Below, piece by piece: positions 26,730 to 35,832 of a stretch of 64,000 bases of DNA; the stretch's first letter is position 1; the number at the start of each line of letters is the position of its first letter. The DNA is taken from NCBI RefSeq assembly GCF_025642155.1, contig NZ_CP106798.1:8928001-8992000 (forward strand). The letters are read 5' to 3'. The stretch is from Streptomyces sp. HUAS 15-9 (GTDB lineage: Bacteria; Actinomycetota; Actinomycetes; Streptomycetales; Streptomycetaceae). The notes beneath the pieces were generated by a model, which was given only the letters and a program-made list of their open reading frames with translations, did no database searches and was not told the DNA's origin. Both the position numbers and the translations under genes were made by a program.

Positions 26730-27581
26730 GTGACTGATGAGCAGGAGCGGGTGCAGCCGTCGGGAGTGTGGGCCACGGCGGTGGGGGTGGCCAGGGTGCG
26801 GGCGCTGGAGACCGAGCGGGAGAACGCGCTGTTCCGCGACCCGCTGGCACAGGCCTTCGCCACCGCCGGCGGCCTGTGGCCCTCCTCGCCGCCGCTGCCC
26901 GATGACGAGGCCGCGCGACGCCGCCGGCTGGCCGTGGTGTTTTCCATCGTCATCAGGACGAAGTTCCTCGACGACCTGTTGCAGCAGGCCTCCGCGTCCG
27001 GGGTCCGGCAGGTCGTGCTGCTCGGCGCCGGCATGGACAGCCGGGCCTTCCGGACGGACTGGCCCGAGGGCACCCGGCTGTTCGAGGTCGACACCGCCGC
27101 GCCACTGGACTTCAAGGCTTCGGTACTGCGCCAGGAGCGGGCCGTCGCACGCTGCGAGCGGATCACCGTCGCCGTGGATCTGCGTGAGGACTGGCCAGGC
27201 GCGCTGGCCGCGGCAGGGCACGACCCGGCCGTGCCGACCGTGTGGATCGCCGAAGGACTGCTGATCTATCTGCCCGAGGACGCGGTGGAGCTGCTGCTGG
27301 CCCGGATCAGCGCGCAGTCGGCGACAGGCAGTCGGATGGGGCTGACGTTGGGCTCGCGCGGCGTGATCGAGCGCTTCGGCGCGGACGCCGCGCCGGGATC
27401 GGCAGCGTCCATGTGGGTCTCGGAGATGCCCGACGACCCGGTGGGCTGGCTGGCCGGGCACGGCTGGGAGGCCGACAGCCACACCCTGCGCGAGCGCGCT
27501 GCCGCCTACGGACGCCCGATCAGCACCCCGCCCCAGCACGAGGAACGGCCCGGCGGACTGATCTCGGCGGTCCGCCGGTAG
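26730..27581 (+). CDS. SAM-dependent methyltransferase, TIGR00027/LCMT-like family
   Basis: A 283-residue protein, GTG at 26730. It opens with VWATAVGVARVRALETERE and carries the SAM-binding loop QVVLLGAGMDSRAFRTDW (about residue 100), an acidic strand LFEVDTA and the WIAEGLLIYLPEDAV motif characteristic of the leucine-carboxyl-methyltransferase-like family common in actinomycetes. The length is typical (270-300). Most members lack known substrates; some O-methylate carboxyl groups of secondary metabolites. The gene starts 30 bp from the IS630 relic and has no obvious operon partner. Confidence 0.88.
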   Translation: MTDEQERVQPSGVWATAVGVARVRALETERENALFRDPLAQAFATAGGLWPSSPPLPDDEAARRRRLAVVFSIVIRTKFLDDLLQQASASGVRQVVLLGAGMDSRAFRTDWPEGTRLFEVDTAAPLDFKASVLRQERAVARCERITVAVDLREDWPGALAAAGHDPAVPTVWIAEGLLIYLPEDAVELLLARISAQSATGSRMGLTLGSRGVIERFGADAAPGSAASMWVSEMPDDPVGWLAGHGWEADSHTLRERAAAYGRPISTPPQHEERPGGLISAVRR

Positions 27582-27659
27582 AACGTCTCCCGGTTCCCTA
27601 GATGATCGATCCCGCGGGGGCCACCGGTCGGCCCCCGCCCGCCGTCAGCCCGGGCCGCT

Positions 27660-27905
27660 ACACGCTGGACCCAACCACCCCGACGCCCTACCCGAAGGCG
27701 ACCGACTCCAGCTCAAAGGCGTCCTCGCCAATTGCCTCGCGCTCGACGGCACTTGCCGAGCATGTGCGTTATTTCGGGCACACGGTCGCTCACCTCCAGG
27801 GTGACCAGTTGCCGACCTGGATCGAAGCGGCCACCTCCATCACCGAACTGTCCAGCCTCCGGAGCTTCGCCCAGCACCTCGAACGCGACCTCGACACAAC
27901 GCGTT
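27660..27905 (+). pseudogene. ISL3-family transposase fragment
   Basis: One frame reads LPEGDRLQLKGVLANCLALD. The next continues ALAEHVRYFGHTVAHLQGDQ, then LPTWIEAATSITELSSLRSF and AQHLERDLD. This is the helical region that precedes the SGAVEGHVNRIK block in ISL3 transposases. The catalytic domain and both ends are gone and at least one frameshift is present. The 215 bp to its right hold nothing recognisable. Confidence 0.7.
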
Positions 27906-28120
27906 GTGCCGAGCCTGAGATGGGGGCTGTTCGGCCGCCCAGTCCTTACCCCGCTTGCCGCCATCACGAGTGGCGGTGCGGCCACGCCGGGTACGCCCTC
28001 ATGGCAGTCGGCGCTGGCGCTGTTCAGGAGAATGAACAAAGCCGCGACCGCGTCAGGGGAGTCGAGTCGAGTGTCGCGGAGTTCACGTGTTCTGCAGCGC
28101 CGGGCGGCGCGGCGAGTGCG

Positions 28121-29101
28121 TCAGGTGGGCAGAGTGGCGAGCCAGTCGGTCAGGAGTCGGTTGACCTCGGCTGGGCGTTCTTGCTGGATCCAGTGGCCGC
28201 AGCCGTCGAGGAGGTGTGAGGAGACCAGGCCCGGTAGCGTGACCGGGTACGCCTTGATCGCGTCGGACAGCCAGGTCGTGGAAGCGTCGAGGGTGCCACC
28301 GATGAACAGGGACGGCTGGGTGATGGGGGCGCCGTCGAAGGCGGCGAGGTCTTCCCAGTCGCGGTCCATGTTCCGGTAGCGGTTGAGTGCTCCGGAAAGG
28401 CCGGTGCGTTCGAACTCCCCGGCGTAGACGTCGAGATCGCTCTCGCTCAGCCAGGCAGGCAGTCGGCCGACGGGAAGCCGCTCACGCAGCGTCGCGTTCC
28501 TGCTGACGAAGTGCGGATCGGGAGCGCCGGGTGCGGGCATGGTGTCGGCGGACAGGGCCGCATAGAAGCCCGCGAGCCAGCCGCGCACATCGGGTTCGAT
28601 CTCGGCCTCGGCGCGGCCCGGCTCCTGGAAGTACGAGACGTAGAACTCCTCATCCCCGCCCATGTGAGCGAAGACGTCGCTGGGGCGGGGCCCACCACGC
28701 GGGGCATAGGGAACGCTCAGCAGCCCCACCGCCCGAAACACATCCGGCCTGAGCAGAGCGGAGTTCGCGGCTATGGTCGCGCCCCAGTCGTGGCCGATGA
28801 CCACCGCCGACTCCTCGTCCAGGACGTGCACCACCGCGACGTTGTCCTCCACCAGGCCGAGCATCCGGTACGCATCCGTTGCGGTCGGCTTGGAGGAGCG
28901 GCCGTAGCCGCGCACATCGATGGCGACCGCGCGGTATCCCGCCGCCGCGAGTACCGGCAGCTGGTGGCGCCAGGAGTACCAGGACTCCGGGAAGCCGTGG
29001 ACGAGCAGCACCAGCGGCCCGGTTCCCTGTTCCGCGAGGTGAATCCGGCCTCCTGGCGAGGGGACCGACCGGTGTGTGATCTCCGCGATGTGCTGCGGCA
29101 T
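28121..29101 (-). CDS. Alpha/beta hydrolase, epoxide-hydrolase type
   Basis: A 326-residue cytoplasmic enzyme starting at ATG 29101 after GGAGGAG. It shows the epoxide hydrolase signatures: HGFPESWYSWRHQLP oxyanion region near residue 35, the nucleophile Asp in VVIGHDWGATIA near 104 (GHDWG rather than serine), a cap domain, and the catalytic His in LDGCGHWIQQERP near 300. These enzymes open epoxides or act as related hydrolases or dehalogenases through an Asp-ester intermediate. There are no operon partners: neighbouring sequence on both sides is decayed. The substrate is unknown. Confidence 0.88.
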   Translation of the reverse strand: MPQHIAEITHRSVPSPGGRIHLAEQGTGPLVLLVHGFPESWYSWRHQLPVLAAAGYRAVAIDVRGYGRSSKPTATDAYRMLGLVEDNVAVVHVLDEESAVVIGHDWGATIAANSALLRPDVFRAVGLLSVPYAPRGGPRPSDVFAHMGGDEEFYVSYFQEPGRAEAEIEPDVRGWLAGFYAALSADTMPAPGAPDPHFVSRNATLRERLPVGRLPAWLSESDLDVYAGEFERTGLSGALNRYRNMDRDWEDLAAFDGAPITQPSLFIGGTLDASTTWLSDAIKAYPVTLPGLVSSHLLDGCGHWIQQERPAEVNRLLTDWLATLPT

Positions 29102-29667
29102 TCGTCTCCTCCGGGACCGTTGGTCTGCTGTGCGCCAGGAGGGCGTCCCTCCCGCCGTTCCGTCGGCTCAACGCCGATCATGCGGAAGGTCCTGCCGGGA
29201 AGACGAGTTCGTTTGCCGATTCAGCAAGCCCGACCGTCGGCGGTGGCACCGACGCGGTCGGACCACCATTCCATCACCACGCCCTTGATGTGCAGATCGA
29301 GCAAGCACCGGGTCAGGGGCGGCGGGCGTATGCGCCGGCGGCGACATTCTCCTTCGCCGCCGTTTCGCCCGCTCTCGAATGGGTCCTTGACTCGGCAACC
29401 CAACACTGCCGTGCCTGTGCCGTTTCCGCCACCGCCACCTCCTGGGCGAGTTGGGCTGGGTGAGCAGGACAGTGACAGGTCTCAGGTGCTTGCGTCTCGT
29501 CCTCCTGGGATCGGCTTCCTTCACCCCTTGGGGCCAGCGGCCGGGGCGCGGACAGCAAAGGCGGCAGAGAAAGTTGCGAGGCATGGAGAAGGCCCGGGCC
29601 GCCCGGGCCTCGTACTTCCCACAGACCTGTTATGTCGTAATCACTGGGGGATGTGACGCGCGCCTTC
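29102..29667. other. 566-bp gap, no gene recognised
   Basis: Contains the promoter side of the hydrolase gene and the degraded 3' flank of the carbonic anhydrase relic. A minus-strand scrap (LLDLHIKGVVMEWWSDRVGA near 29230-29310) looks protein-like but is too short to name. Confidence 0.3.
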
Positions 29668-30115
29668 CACGCCCAGCGCAGGTCGACGGTGTGCCGTACG
29701 TGCTCCGCCAGGACCTCATCCGCCTGCAGGCGGCCAGCGGCATGCGCTGCCAGCACGCTGGGAGTCAGGGGCTCGACGACGTCCCGGATGTAGCCGGCCG
29801 GTGTGATGCCATCCTCCAGCGCGGCGCACGCTGCGCCGACCGCGCCGCACGAATCGTGGCCGAGGACCACCACCGGCGGGCAGTCCAGCACGTCCACCCC
29901 GTACGCGATGCTTCCCAGCACCTCGTGCGCCCACGACGTGCCCGGCGGTGCGAACCACGAACAAGTCGCGCAGGCCGCGATCGAAGATGATCTCCGCTGC
30001 CAGCCGGGAATCGGAACATCCAAACAGCACGGCGAAGGGACACTGGGCCGGTGCGATCTCGGCACGACGTGCGGCGTCGTGGTCGGGTGCTCGGGGGTGC
30101 TCGCGACTTCCTTCA
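29668..30115 (-). pseudogene. Beta-class carbonic anhydrase, broken
   Basis: Two minus-strand frames together give a beta-carbonic anhydrase. The first has AQCPFAVLFGCSDSRLAAEI (first zinc Cys and the CxDSR dyad) and DLFVVRTAGHVVG. The second, shifted by one extra base near 29930, has EVLGSIAYGVDVLDCPPVVV and LGHDSCGAVGAA (zinc His and Cys). The enzyme would interconvert carbon dioxide and bicarbonate. The N-terminus is degraded, and after HVRHTVDLRW the usual C-terminal strand is missing. The damage at three places argues for a genuine pseudogene rather than a read error. Confidence 0.78.
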
Positions 30116-30346
30116 AGGCCGAGCTGCTGAGCGGGCCCTGCGAGGGTCGGGCCCACCTCGGCGCCGGTCCTCGAGCTGGCTGATCCTCTCGGCCGTGCCA
30201 AGCAGGGACACGAAACCATCGAGGCTGTGGACGGGCAGCTCAACACCGTCGACGGCGATCTGAACCTGCGTTGCTGAGCTGCCGGATTCCGTGATCGTCA
30301 GCGCTGCGGTGGCCCGTGCCCCTGGGGCAGGGCTCATGCTGAGTGC

Positions 30347-31219
30347 GTGGACGAGTTGATCACGATAGGGGAGTTGGCTGCCCGCACGCGGCTGAGCCGC
30401 AAAGCACTGCGGTTGTACGGAGACCGGGGCCTGTTGGTCCCTGCCAGGCTCGAGGGAGCGGGCCAGGTCCGCCGGTACGGAGTGGAGCAGATCCAGCGAG
30501 CCCGCTTGATCGGGCTGATGCGGTCGATGGGAATGCCGCTGGCGCGAATCGCCGAGGTGCTGGAGCTGGACGGTCACGCGGCATCGCAGTCGGTGGCCGC
30601 GTACTGGGCGCAGATGGAGGACCAGCACACCGCCCGCCGGACGCTGGCCACCCATCTGCAGCAGGTGCTCGACGAAGCGACGGATTCCCTCGGCACACCC
30701 GCTCAGCGCGACGTCGCTGCGCAGTGGGTGGTCTCGGTGCGGACTCACGTGGATGCCGACGGTCTGTCTGCGTTCCTCGACGGGGCCACTCAGGAGCTGT
30801 TCGCGCACCTGACGGCTGCCAGGGCGCGCATTGCGGGTCACGTATTCGCCCTGTATCACGGCGTCATAAGCCAGGACGGCGACGGACCGGTCGAAGTGTG
30901 CGTTCCCACCGACGACCCTGTAGAGCAGACGGACCGCATCAGGGTACGGATCGAACCGGCCCACCGAGAGGCATACCTGAAGGTGACCGGGCAGCAGCGC
31001 TCCTACGCGGTAATGGAGGCGCTGCACGACACCGTCGCGGCCTGGATCGACCAGCGTGGGCTTCGCCTGGCCGGACCCGCACGCGAGGTCTACCACCCGA
31101 ACTTCACTGCAGGTGACGACACCGAGCACGTCATGGACATCGCCTATCCCTTCCATCCGCCGACGGGCACCGTGCCGGACTCCTCAGGTGGAGACGATGG
31201 CCCAGTCGTGCTCAGCTGA
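30347..31219 (+). CDS. MerR-family regulator with GyrI-like effector domain
   Basis: A 290-residue regulator, GTG at 30347. Residues 5-72 form a MerR winged helix (ITIGELAARTRLSRKALRLY, then GDRGLL and VRRYGVEQIQRARLIGLMRS). A coiled dimerisation helix follows (MEDQHTARRTLATHLQQVLD). The C-terminal 150 residues resemble a GyrI/AraC-type small-molecule binding domain (VEVCVPTDDP, RIEPAHREAYLKV, YPFHPPTG). Proteins of this build activate efflux or detoxification genes when bound to drugs. The usual cytoplasmic ligand-responsive target is not evident: the next gene, NnrS, starts 437 bp away. No cysteine metal site is present in the dimerisation helix. Confidence 0.88.
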   Translation: MDELITIGELAARTRLSRKALRLYGDRGLLVPARLEGAGQVRRYGVEQIQRARLIGLMRSMGMPLARIAEVLELDGHAASQSVAAYWAQMEDQHTARRTLATHLQQVLDEATDSLGTPAQRDVAAQWVVSVRTHVDADGLSAFLDGATQELFAHLTAARARIAGHVFALYHGVISQDGDGPVEVCVPTDDPVEQTDRIRVRIEPAHREAYLKVTGQQRSYAVMEALHDTVAAWIDQRGLRLAGPAREVYHPNFTAGDDTEHVMDIAYPFHPPTGTVPDSSGGDDGPVVLS

Positions 31220-31656
31220 TTCTTCCCCTTCACCCTTCCGCCGGGCTGCCTCTGCCCTGGCCGGCCATCCGCCGCGTTCCCAGCCACTGCGTGGTGCGCG
31301 GGCGCCGAGCGAAACCAAGGCGACTCCCGAGTAGCCGCACACAAGATCGACCACCACAACGCACGGTCGGCGCACGGAATTTGAGCCAGACCTCGATTCA
31401 GACCGTTAACGCCATCGGGGCCGAAGTCCGAGCGGCTAGGGTCGAAAGGGCCCCTGGGGAGTGCCCTGGGTGGCCCATACGGCGGGGCTGTCGCGCGGGC
31501 TACGGTCGCGCGGGTGGTGCGCCGACGTGCCGCCCCGGGCCGGTGTTCGGCCCGGCTGTGCGCGAGCTCGCCCCGCCCGGAGGAACTCCCGCGCCCGAAG
31601 ACGCACCCCGCCCCGAGGCGCACCTGCCCCGGGGCGCACCTGCCCAGAGGAACACT
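31220..31656. other. 437-bp gap upstream of nnrS-like gene
   Basis: The nnrS reading frame is open through this region, but the residues are low-complexity proline/arginine-rich and have no membrane character, so the gene is started at 31657. The promoter should be here; no convincing consensus boxes or palindromes were found. Confidence 0.35.
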
Positions 31657-33099
31657 GTGCACCGTAACCGTCCTGAAGCAGCATCCGGCCGGGCGGCCGG
31701 TCCTTCCCCAGCCGCTGTGCCGGTCGAGCTGTCCACCACCGGCCCGCCATGTCCCCCGAAGTACCGCAACACCGTCCACGCCCCGTTCTTCACCGCGGCA
31801 GTGCTGTCCGTCCTCACCGTCGGCGCCTCGTGGGGCGTCCTCATCCTGTGGCGGATCGGCTTCGACGAGCGCTTCACCGGGGTGTCCGTCCATGAGATCA
31901 ACGCGCACGGTTATGCACAGATCACCGGATGGGTCGGGCTGTTCGTCATGGGCTTCGGCTACCAGGCGTTCCCGCGGCTGTGGCGCACCTCCCTGGCCGC
32001 CCCACGCCTGGTGCCGGTCGTCCTGGCGGCGGCCGTTACGGGGCTGGTGACGGCTGTCATCGGCATGGGAGCGGCCGGCTACCGGGCCGGGGGCGGTTGG
32101 ACGGTACCCGTGGCCCTGGTCGGCAACGCTCTCGTGCTGGTCGCGTCCCTGCTGTTCGCCGGGCAACTCCTGGTGACGTACCGGCGCAGCGGGGGCCCGC
32201 TGCGTCCCGTCACGGGCTTCATCGGCTCGGGAGTGTTCTGGATCGTCGGCCAGGCGGCCTTCGGGCTCTGGCACACGGCGATGACCATGACGGCCGCCGC
32301 GCGCTCCGACCTGCTGTGGTACATCGCGACCTACCAGGCTCCGCTGCGCGACATGCAGATCCACGGCATGGCGCTGCTGATGATCCTCGGTCTGTCAAGC
32401 CATCTGCTGCCGCAGATGTTCGGGGTGGCGCGGACACCCGAGCGCCGGGCCTGGACGGCCCTGCTGCTGATCAACGCGGGCGTGGTCACGGAGGTCGTCG
32501 TCTTCGTCGCATACCGGTGGACCGGCGCCCACTGGGCCGCAGCCCTCCTGATGCTGCCGTGGCTGATGATCGCCGGTGGGGTGGCGGTCATGGCACTGCC
32601 CTGGCGCCTGTGGCGGCGGCTGCCCCGCAACGACCACCGGTCAGGCAAGTTCGTCCGCGCCGCCTACGGGTGGCTGGCGCTCTCCTTGGTGATGCTGCTG
32701 CTGATGCCCGTCTACCAGTCCGTCACCGGCCTCGCATTCAGCCATGCCTACTACGGGGCTATCCGGCACGCGATCACCGTCGGCTTCGCCTCCATGATGA
32801 TCACGGGGATCGCCGCGCGGGTGGCGCCCACCCTGCGCGGCATCCACCCCCGCACTCTCGGATCGCTCACGGGCCCCTTCGTCCTTCTCAACACCGGCTG
32901 CGCGCTGCGGGTCATCCTGCAGACCCTCACCGACTGGCACCCGTTCTTCTTCTCCGTCGTCGGGATCAGCGGGCTGCTGGAACTGACCGCGCTCGCCTGG
33001 TGGGGGACCGGCCTGCTGCGGATCATCCACGGACCCACCGTGCCCGGAGCCGGGGGGTACGCACCGGGCGTTCCCCGCCCGGCCCCGGGCGCCGTCTGA
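31657..33099 (+). CDS. NnrS-family multi-pass membrane protein
   Basis: About 480 residues with some twelve hydrophobic segments from residue 45 on. Typical NnrS features are seen: GYAQITGWVGLFVMGFGYQA, IHGMALLMILGLSSHLLPQM and a conserved AFSHAYYGAIRHAITVGFAS followed by MMITGIAARVAP. NnrS proteins are haem- and copper-containing membrane proteins that protect against or respond to nitric oxide; the exact reaction is unsettled. The GTG at 31657 is preferred because GAGG lies 6 nt upstream and the hydrophobic core begins soon after. It converges on the hemerythrin gene, with a shared hairpin between them. Together with the hemerythrin this suggests a nitrosative or oxygen-stress locus. Confidence 0.88.
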   Translation: MHRNRPEAASGRAAGPSPAAVPVELSTTGPPCPPKYRNTVHAPFFTAAVLSVLTVGASWGVLILWRIGFDERFTGVSVHEINAHGYAQITGWVGLFVMGFGYQAFPRLWRTSLAAPRLVPVVLAAAVTGLVTAVIGMGAAGYRAGGGWTVPVALVGNALVLVASLLFAGQLLVTYRRSGGPLRPVTGFIGSGVFWIVGQAAFGLWHTAMTMTAAARSDLLWYIATYQAPLRDMQIHGMALLMILGLSSHLLPQMFGVARTPERRAWTALLLINAGVVTEVVVFVAYRWTGAHWAAALLMLPWLMIAGGVAVMALPWRLWRRLPRNDHRSGKFVRAAYGWLALSLVMLLLMPVYQSVTGLAFSHAYYGAIRHAITVGFASMMITGIAARVAPTLRGIHPRTLGSLTGPFVLLNTGCALRVILQTLTDWHPFFFSVVGISGLLELTALAWWGTGLLRIIHGPTVPGAGGYAPGVPRPAPGAV

Positions 33100-33112
33100 T
33101 CCCGCCCCGCCC

Positions 33113-33145
33113 ACCACCGCCAGTACAGTCGGCCAGGGCGGTGGT
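33113..33145. terminator. Hairpin between convergent nnrS-like and hemerythrin genes
   Basis: ACCACCGCC (33113-33121) and GGCGGTGGT (33137-33145) form a perfect 9-bp stem with a 15-nt loop, 13 nt after the nnrS-like stop and 52 nt after the hemerythrin stop on the other strand. Its position between convergent ends fits a bidirectional terminator, though no T run follows. Confidence 0.55.
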
Positions 33146-33197
33146 CTGCCGTCGGGTGCACCGAGTGTGCTCGCGCGTGCGCGGGCGGTGACGGCGG

Positions 33198-33842
33198 TCA
33201 GTGCTGGTGTCCGCCCTCGCCGCCGGTCTCCTCCGCGACCTTCTCCATCTGCTCGAACATCTGCCGGGCCTGGGCGGCACTGAGTTTGCGGTCGAGCAGC
33301 GGGAGGAAGACCTCCTCCTCCTTGGCGAAGTGCAGGCCCACGATGCCGTTGAGTGAGTAGAGGATCCGGCGCAGTTCCCGCTCCTGGGCGGGCGAGGGTG
33401 CGCCTTCGTGCAGTGTGCCGCCGAGCTCGCCGAGCTTGTCGGTCAGGGTGGCGACCTCGGTGTGGTCACGGCGCATCGTGTCGGTCGCGCGGGTGTTTCC
33501 GTTCCTGCCGATCAGGCTGTCCACCTTCGCGTAGAGCACCTTGTCCTCGGCGACGGCGTGGGGGATGAGCTGCTGGGAGAGGAACGTGTACGACGCGTGC
33601 ACCTTGTCGCGCTGTTCCTGCAACGGCGTGGTGCCGATCGCGTCGCCCGCGTCGGCGAGGGCCTCGATGTGCGGGAACAGCTCGCGGTGCTCGGCCCGCA
33701 GGGGCTCGGTCACCCGGGTCCCGCCCGCTTCGTTCTTCTGCGGCTCGGACTTGTCCGCGGGGCCGGCCCACGTCCAGGCGCTCGCGCCGACGGTGGCAGC
33801 GGCAGCCACGGCGAGGGCCGCGTACACCTTGGGGTACCTCAT
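33198..33842 (-). CDS. Exported hemerythrin-like HHE-domain protein
   Basis: A 214-residue protein from ATG 33842 (GGGAG 8 nt upstream). The N-terminus MRYPKVYAALAVAAAATVGA with SAWTWAG is a signal peptide or membrane anchor. The HHE domain has the spaced His/Glu ligands of a di-iron site: LRAEHRELFPHIEALAD, LIPHAVAEDKVLYAK, MRRDHTEVATLTDKLG and LHFAKEEEVFLPLLD. Such proteins bind oxygen or nitric oxide or sense redox state. It ends in a His-rich tail (GGEGGHQH). It is divergent from a TetR gene; three copies of one palindrome lie between them, and its promoter overlaps two. Repression by that TetR is the natural inference. Confidence 0.88.
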   Translation of the reverse strand: MRYPKVYAALAVAAAATVGASAWTWAGPADKSEPQKNEAGGTRVTEPLRAEHRELFPHIEALADAGDAIGTTPLQEQRDKVHASYTFLSQQLIPHAVAEDKVLYAKVDSLIGRNGNTRATDTMRRDHTEVATLTDKLGELGGTLHEGAPSPAQERELRRILYSLNGIVGLHFAKEEEVFLPLLDRKLSAAQARQMFEQMEKVAEETGGEGGHQH

Positions 33843-33862
33843 GATGGAACTCCCTGTTGCTT

Positions 33863-33915
33863 GACACGTGTCCAATTAGACACGTGTCAAGAGTATGTTC
33901 GCCTGGACACGTGTC
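33863..33915. promoter_or_regulatory. Three copies of the palindrome GACACGTGTC (TetR operators)
   Basis: The 10-bp perfect palindrome GACACGTGTC occurs at 33863-33872, 33879-33888 and 33906-33915. The first two form a larger inverted repeat, TTGACACGTGTC and GACACGTGTCAA, around a 6-bp spacer. All three lie in the 89-bp space between the hemerythrin and TetR genes. The arrangement predicts binding of the adjacent TetR protein to control both genes. Confidence 0.8.
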
Positions 33916-33917
33916 AA
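33890..33917 (-). promoter_or_regulatory. Predicted promoter of the hemerythrin gene
   Basis: On the minus strand a consensus -35 TTGACA (33917-33912) is followed after 16 bp by TACTCT (33895-33890) as -10. The -35 box lies in the third palindrome and transcription would start near the second, so a bound repressor would block it. Confidence 0.55.
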
Positions 33918-33931
33918 GTAAGCTGAGCCTT

Positions 33932-34549
33932 ATGAGACCGGACAAGAGGAACGGGACCCGCGACGTGATCGTGGACAACGCGCTGCGACTCTTCGCCGAG
34001 CGGGGATACGACGCGGTGCGCGTCCAGGACCTCGCCCGCGCCGCCGGGGTCTCACGCGCCACCTTCTACAACCACTTCTCCGAACGGGACGAGGTCCTCG
34101 GAGTGCTCTTCGAGCGCCTGCTGGTCAGCGAGGAGGCCGGGTCCGAGACGGCGCAGGACACCCCGCCGCTCCAGCGTGTCGGGGCGGTTCTCAACGGCGC
34201 TGTCCGCAGGATGTTGCAGCAGCCGGAACTGGCCAGGTTCGTCTACACCCTCCCCGTGCGCCACGAGTCACTGCTCAGACCGGACGTGTCTTCGACCCCG
34301 GCCGTGTTCGTGACGATCCACCGTCTGCTCGAGGCTGCCGCTGCACGCGGCGAACTCCGCGACGACGTACCGATCGACCTGGTGTGCGCGCACGTGCACA
34401 ACGCGCTGGAGACGGGGATGCGCGCCTGGGCGGACGGCCGTACCGACGACCCGGAAGGCCGCGTGGGAATGTTGGTGGACCTGGCGCTGTACGGCATCCT
34501 CGCCCCGGCCGGCACCCGCCCGCCCGACCCGCGCCCGGGGCACGGCTGA
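33932..34549 (+). CDS. TetR/AcrR-family transcriptional regulator
   Basis: A 205-residue repressor from ATG 33932. Residues 8-55 form the TetR helix-turn-helix (RDVIVDNALRLFAERGYDAV, then RVQDLARAAGVSRATFYNHF). The remainder is a helical ligand/dimerisation domain without recognisable effector residues. The open frame extends 25 codons upstream through the operators, but the ATG at 33932 starts at the usual distance from the HTH. It likely represses itself and the divergent hemerythrin gene through the GACACGTGTC sites. The effector is unknown; a nitric oxide or redox signal would fit the neighbours. Confidence 0.9.
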   Translation: MRPDKRNGTRDVIVDNALRLFAERGYDAVRVQDLARAAGVSRATFYNHFSERDEVLGVLFERLLVSEEAGSETAQDTPPLQRVGAVLNGAVRRMLQQPELARFVYTLPVRHESLLRPDVSSTPAVFVTIHRLLEAAAARGELRDDVPIDLVCAHVHNALETGMRAWADGRTDDPEGRVGMLVDLALYGILAPAGTRPPDPRPGHG

Positions 34550-35324
34550 CCAGGTACTCCGAGCCGCAGATCGCTGATACCACGGTGGCTGATGAAGCTG
34601 GCGTGCGGGTGGCGAAGGAGGTGGCACGGGGAGGGCGGCATCCAGAAGGCCACGCGGCAGCAGCCGTACGTCGTCCGCAGGGTGCGCCGGACCGGGCGCG
34701 AGCCAATGGCACCTGTGGCGGCGATCGGCGCGGTGGTCACCGAGCGGGCCTGGGATCTCCCGGCCGTTGCCGTCACGGTGTGGCACGACACGACGCAGGC
34801 AGTAGGCCCTGAACACCCGCTGTGCATCTGGGTGACGGTGAGGGTGAGGCCGGGTTCGGCACGGTTCCTGCTGTCCGTGGTGTGAATCGGCTTAGCCGAT
34901 CGGCCTGGTCCTCCTTCTCCGGGATGACTGCCTGGATGTCGCGTCTGGGCAAGTGGGCCCGGTTACTGGGGGCCGAGTCCCCGGCGGCCGCGTCCGGCCG
35001 GGTGCGGGGACGGCCGACGGCGCCGGGGGACCTTGCTGCTCTGTCCGCCCCTGGAACATCCCGGGAGGGCGCTCTTCAGCCGGAGTTTTCGCCGACGCCG
35101 GATGCGTCGGCGCTCCTCCCGCCCGGGTGCTTCGCCGTCCTGCCCACTTTGTTCGATGGCGTCCCGCGTGATGTCCGCGTGATGCTGTAGGCGATCACCG
35201 TGCGGGTGTGCGTGGGCAGGTGCCCGGGGCGTGCAACCGGTGACGGTCTCCGCTGCCTGCGCATAAGGCAGGCCATCGTCCAAATCTCCCTGGTGAACGG
35301 CCAGTTCAATCCTGGAGGTGCCCG
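34550..35324. other. 775-bp gap, no gene recognised; IS256 left end at the right
   Basis: Open frames on both strands lack start signals and family resemblance. The last 60 bases (about 35265-35324) align by eye with the leader of the IS256 element at 1169-1210 and include the GGAGGT ribosome binding site of the remnant that follows. Confidence 0.35.
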
Positions 35325-35610
35325 ATGGCCGTGTCCCAGTCCGACCTGCAACGCCTGCTGGAGTCACTACGCACGGCGGACGGGATCAGCTCGTCCGCAA
35401 CGTCACCGAGCGCATGTTGCAAGAGCTGATCGAGGCCGACTTCAGCGGCCGGATCAGCGCACGGTGGAGCCAGCACACCGACGCCCGCACCGCCCACCGC
35501 AATGGCCACCGGGAGAAGACCCTGGCCACCCAGGCCGGCGGAGCTGGACCTGGCCGTCTTGAAACTGCGCGGCGGCAGCTTCTTCCCCAGCCTGCTGGAC
35601 GACCTTTCCA
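35325..35610 (+). pseudogene. IS256-family transposase N-terminal remnant
   Basis: Starts MAVSQSDLQRLLESLRTADG in frame one, jumps to QLVRNVTERMLQELIEADFS then ARWSQHTDARTAHRNGHREK in frame two, and to ELDLAVLKLRGGSFFPSLLD in frame three. The order and motifs match the first 95 residues of the IS256 protein at 134-1168, but two frameshifts and loss of everything after FFPSLLD leave no function. Related to, but clearly diverged from, that copy. Confidence 0.8.
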
Positions 35611-35832
35611 GCAGAGTTACATACCTCACTATTCAGTCAGCGACTGAGCACTCATTCGATTGCCCCCGTTGACCCCAGTAACCGGTGACCCGCCTGCAGG
35701 CCGGTGAGTGAGGTTCGCACATGTTAAAGATCGGCCCGAAACAGACCAAGCGGCGTTTCCCCACCGCTGACGGTTGCCCGGCTCGGGTGCACTTTCCCTC
35801 TCGTAAATTCAAGCACTGAGAACGGTCGCGTC

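Noticed and set aside
15523..31219. Secondary-metabolite biosynthetic gene cluster
   Set aside because: There is a methyltransferase, a GNAT, a hydrolase and an oxygenase-like gene, but no polyketide, peptide or terpene core enzyme.
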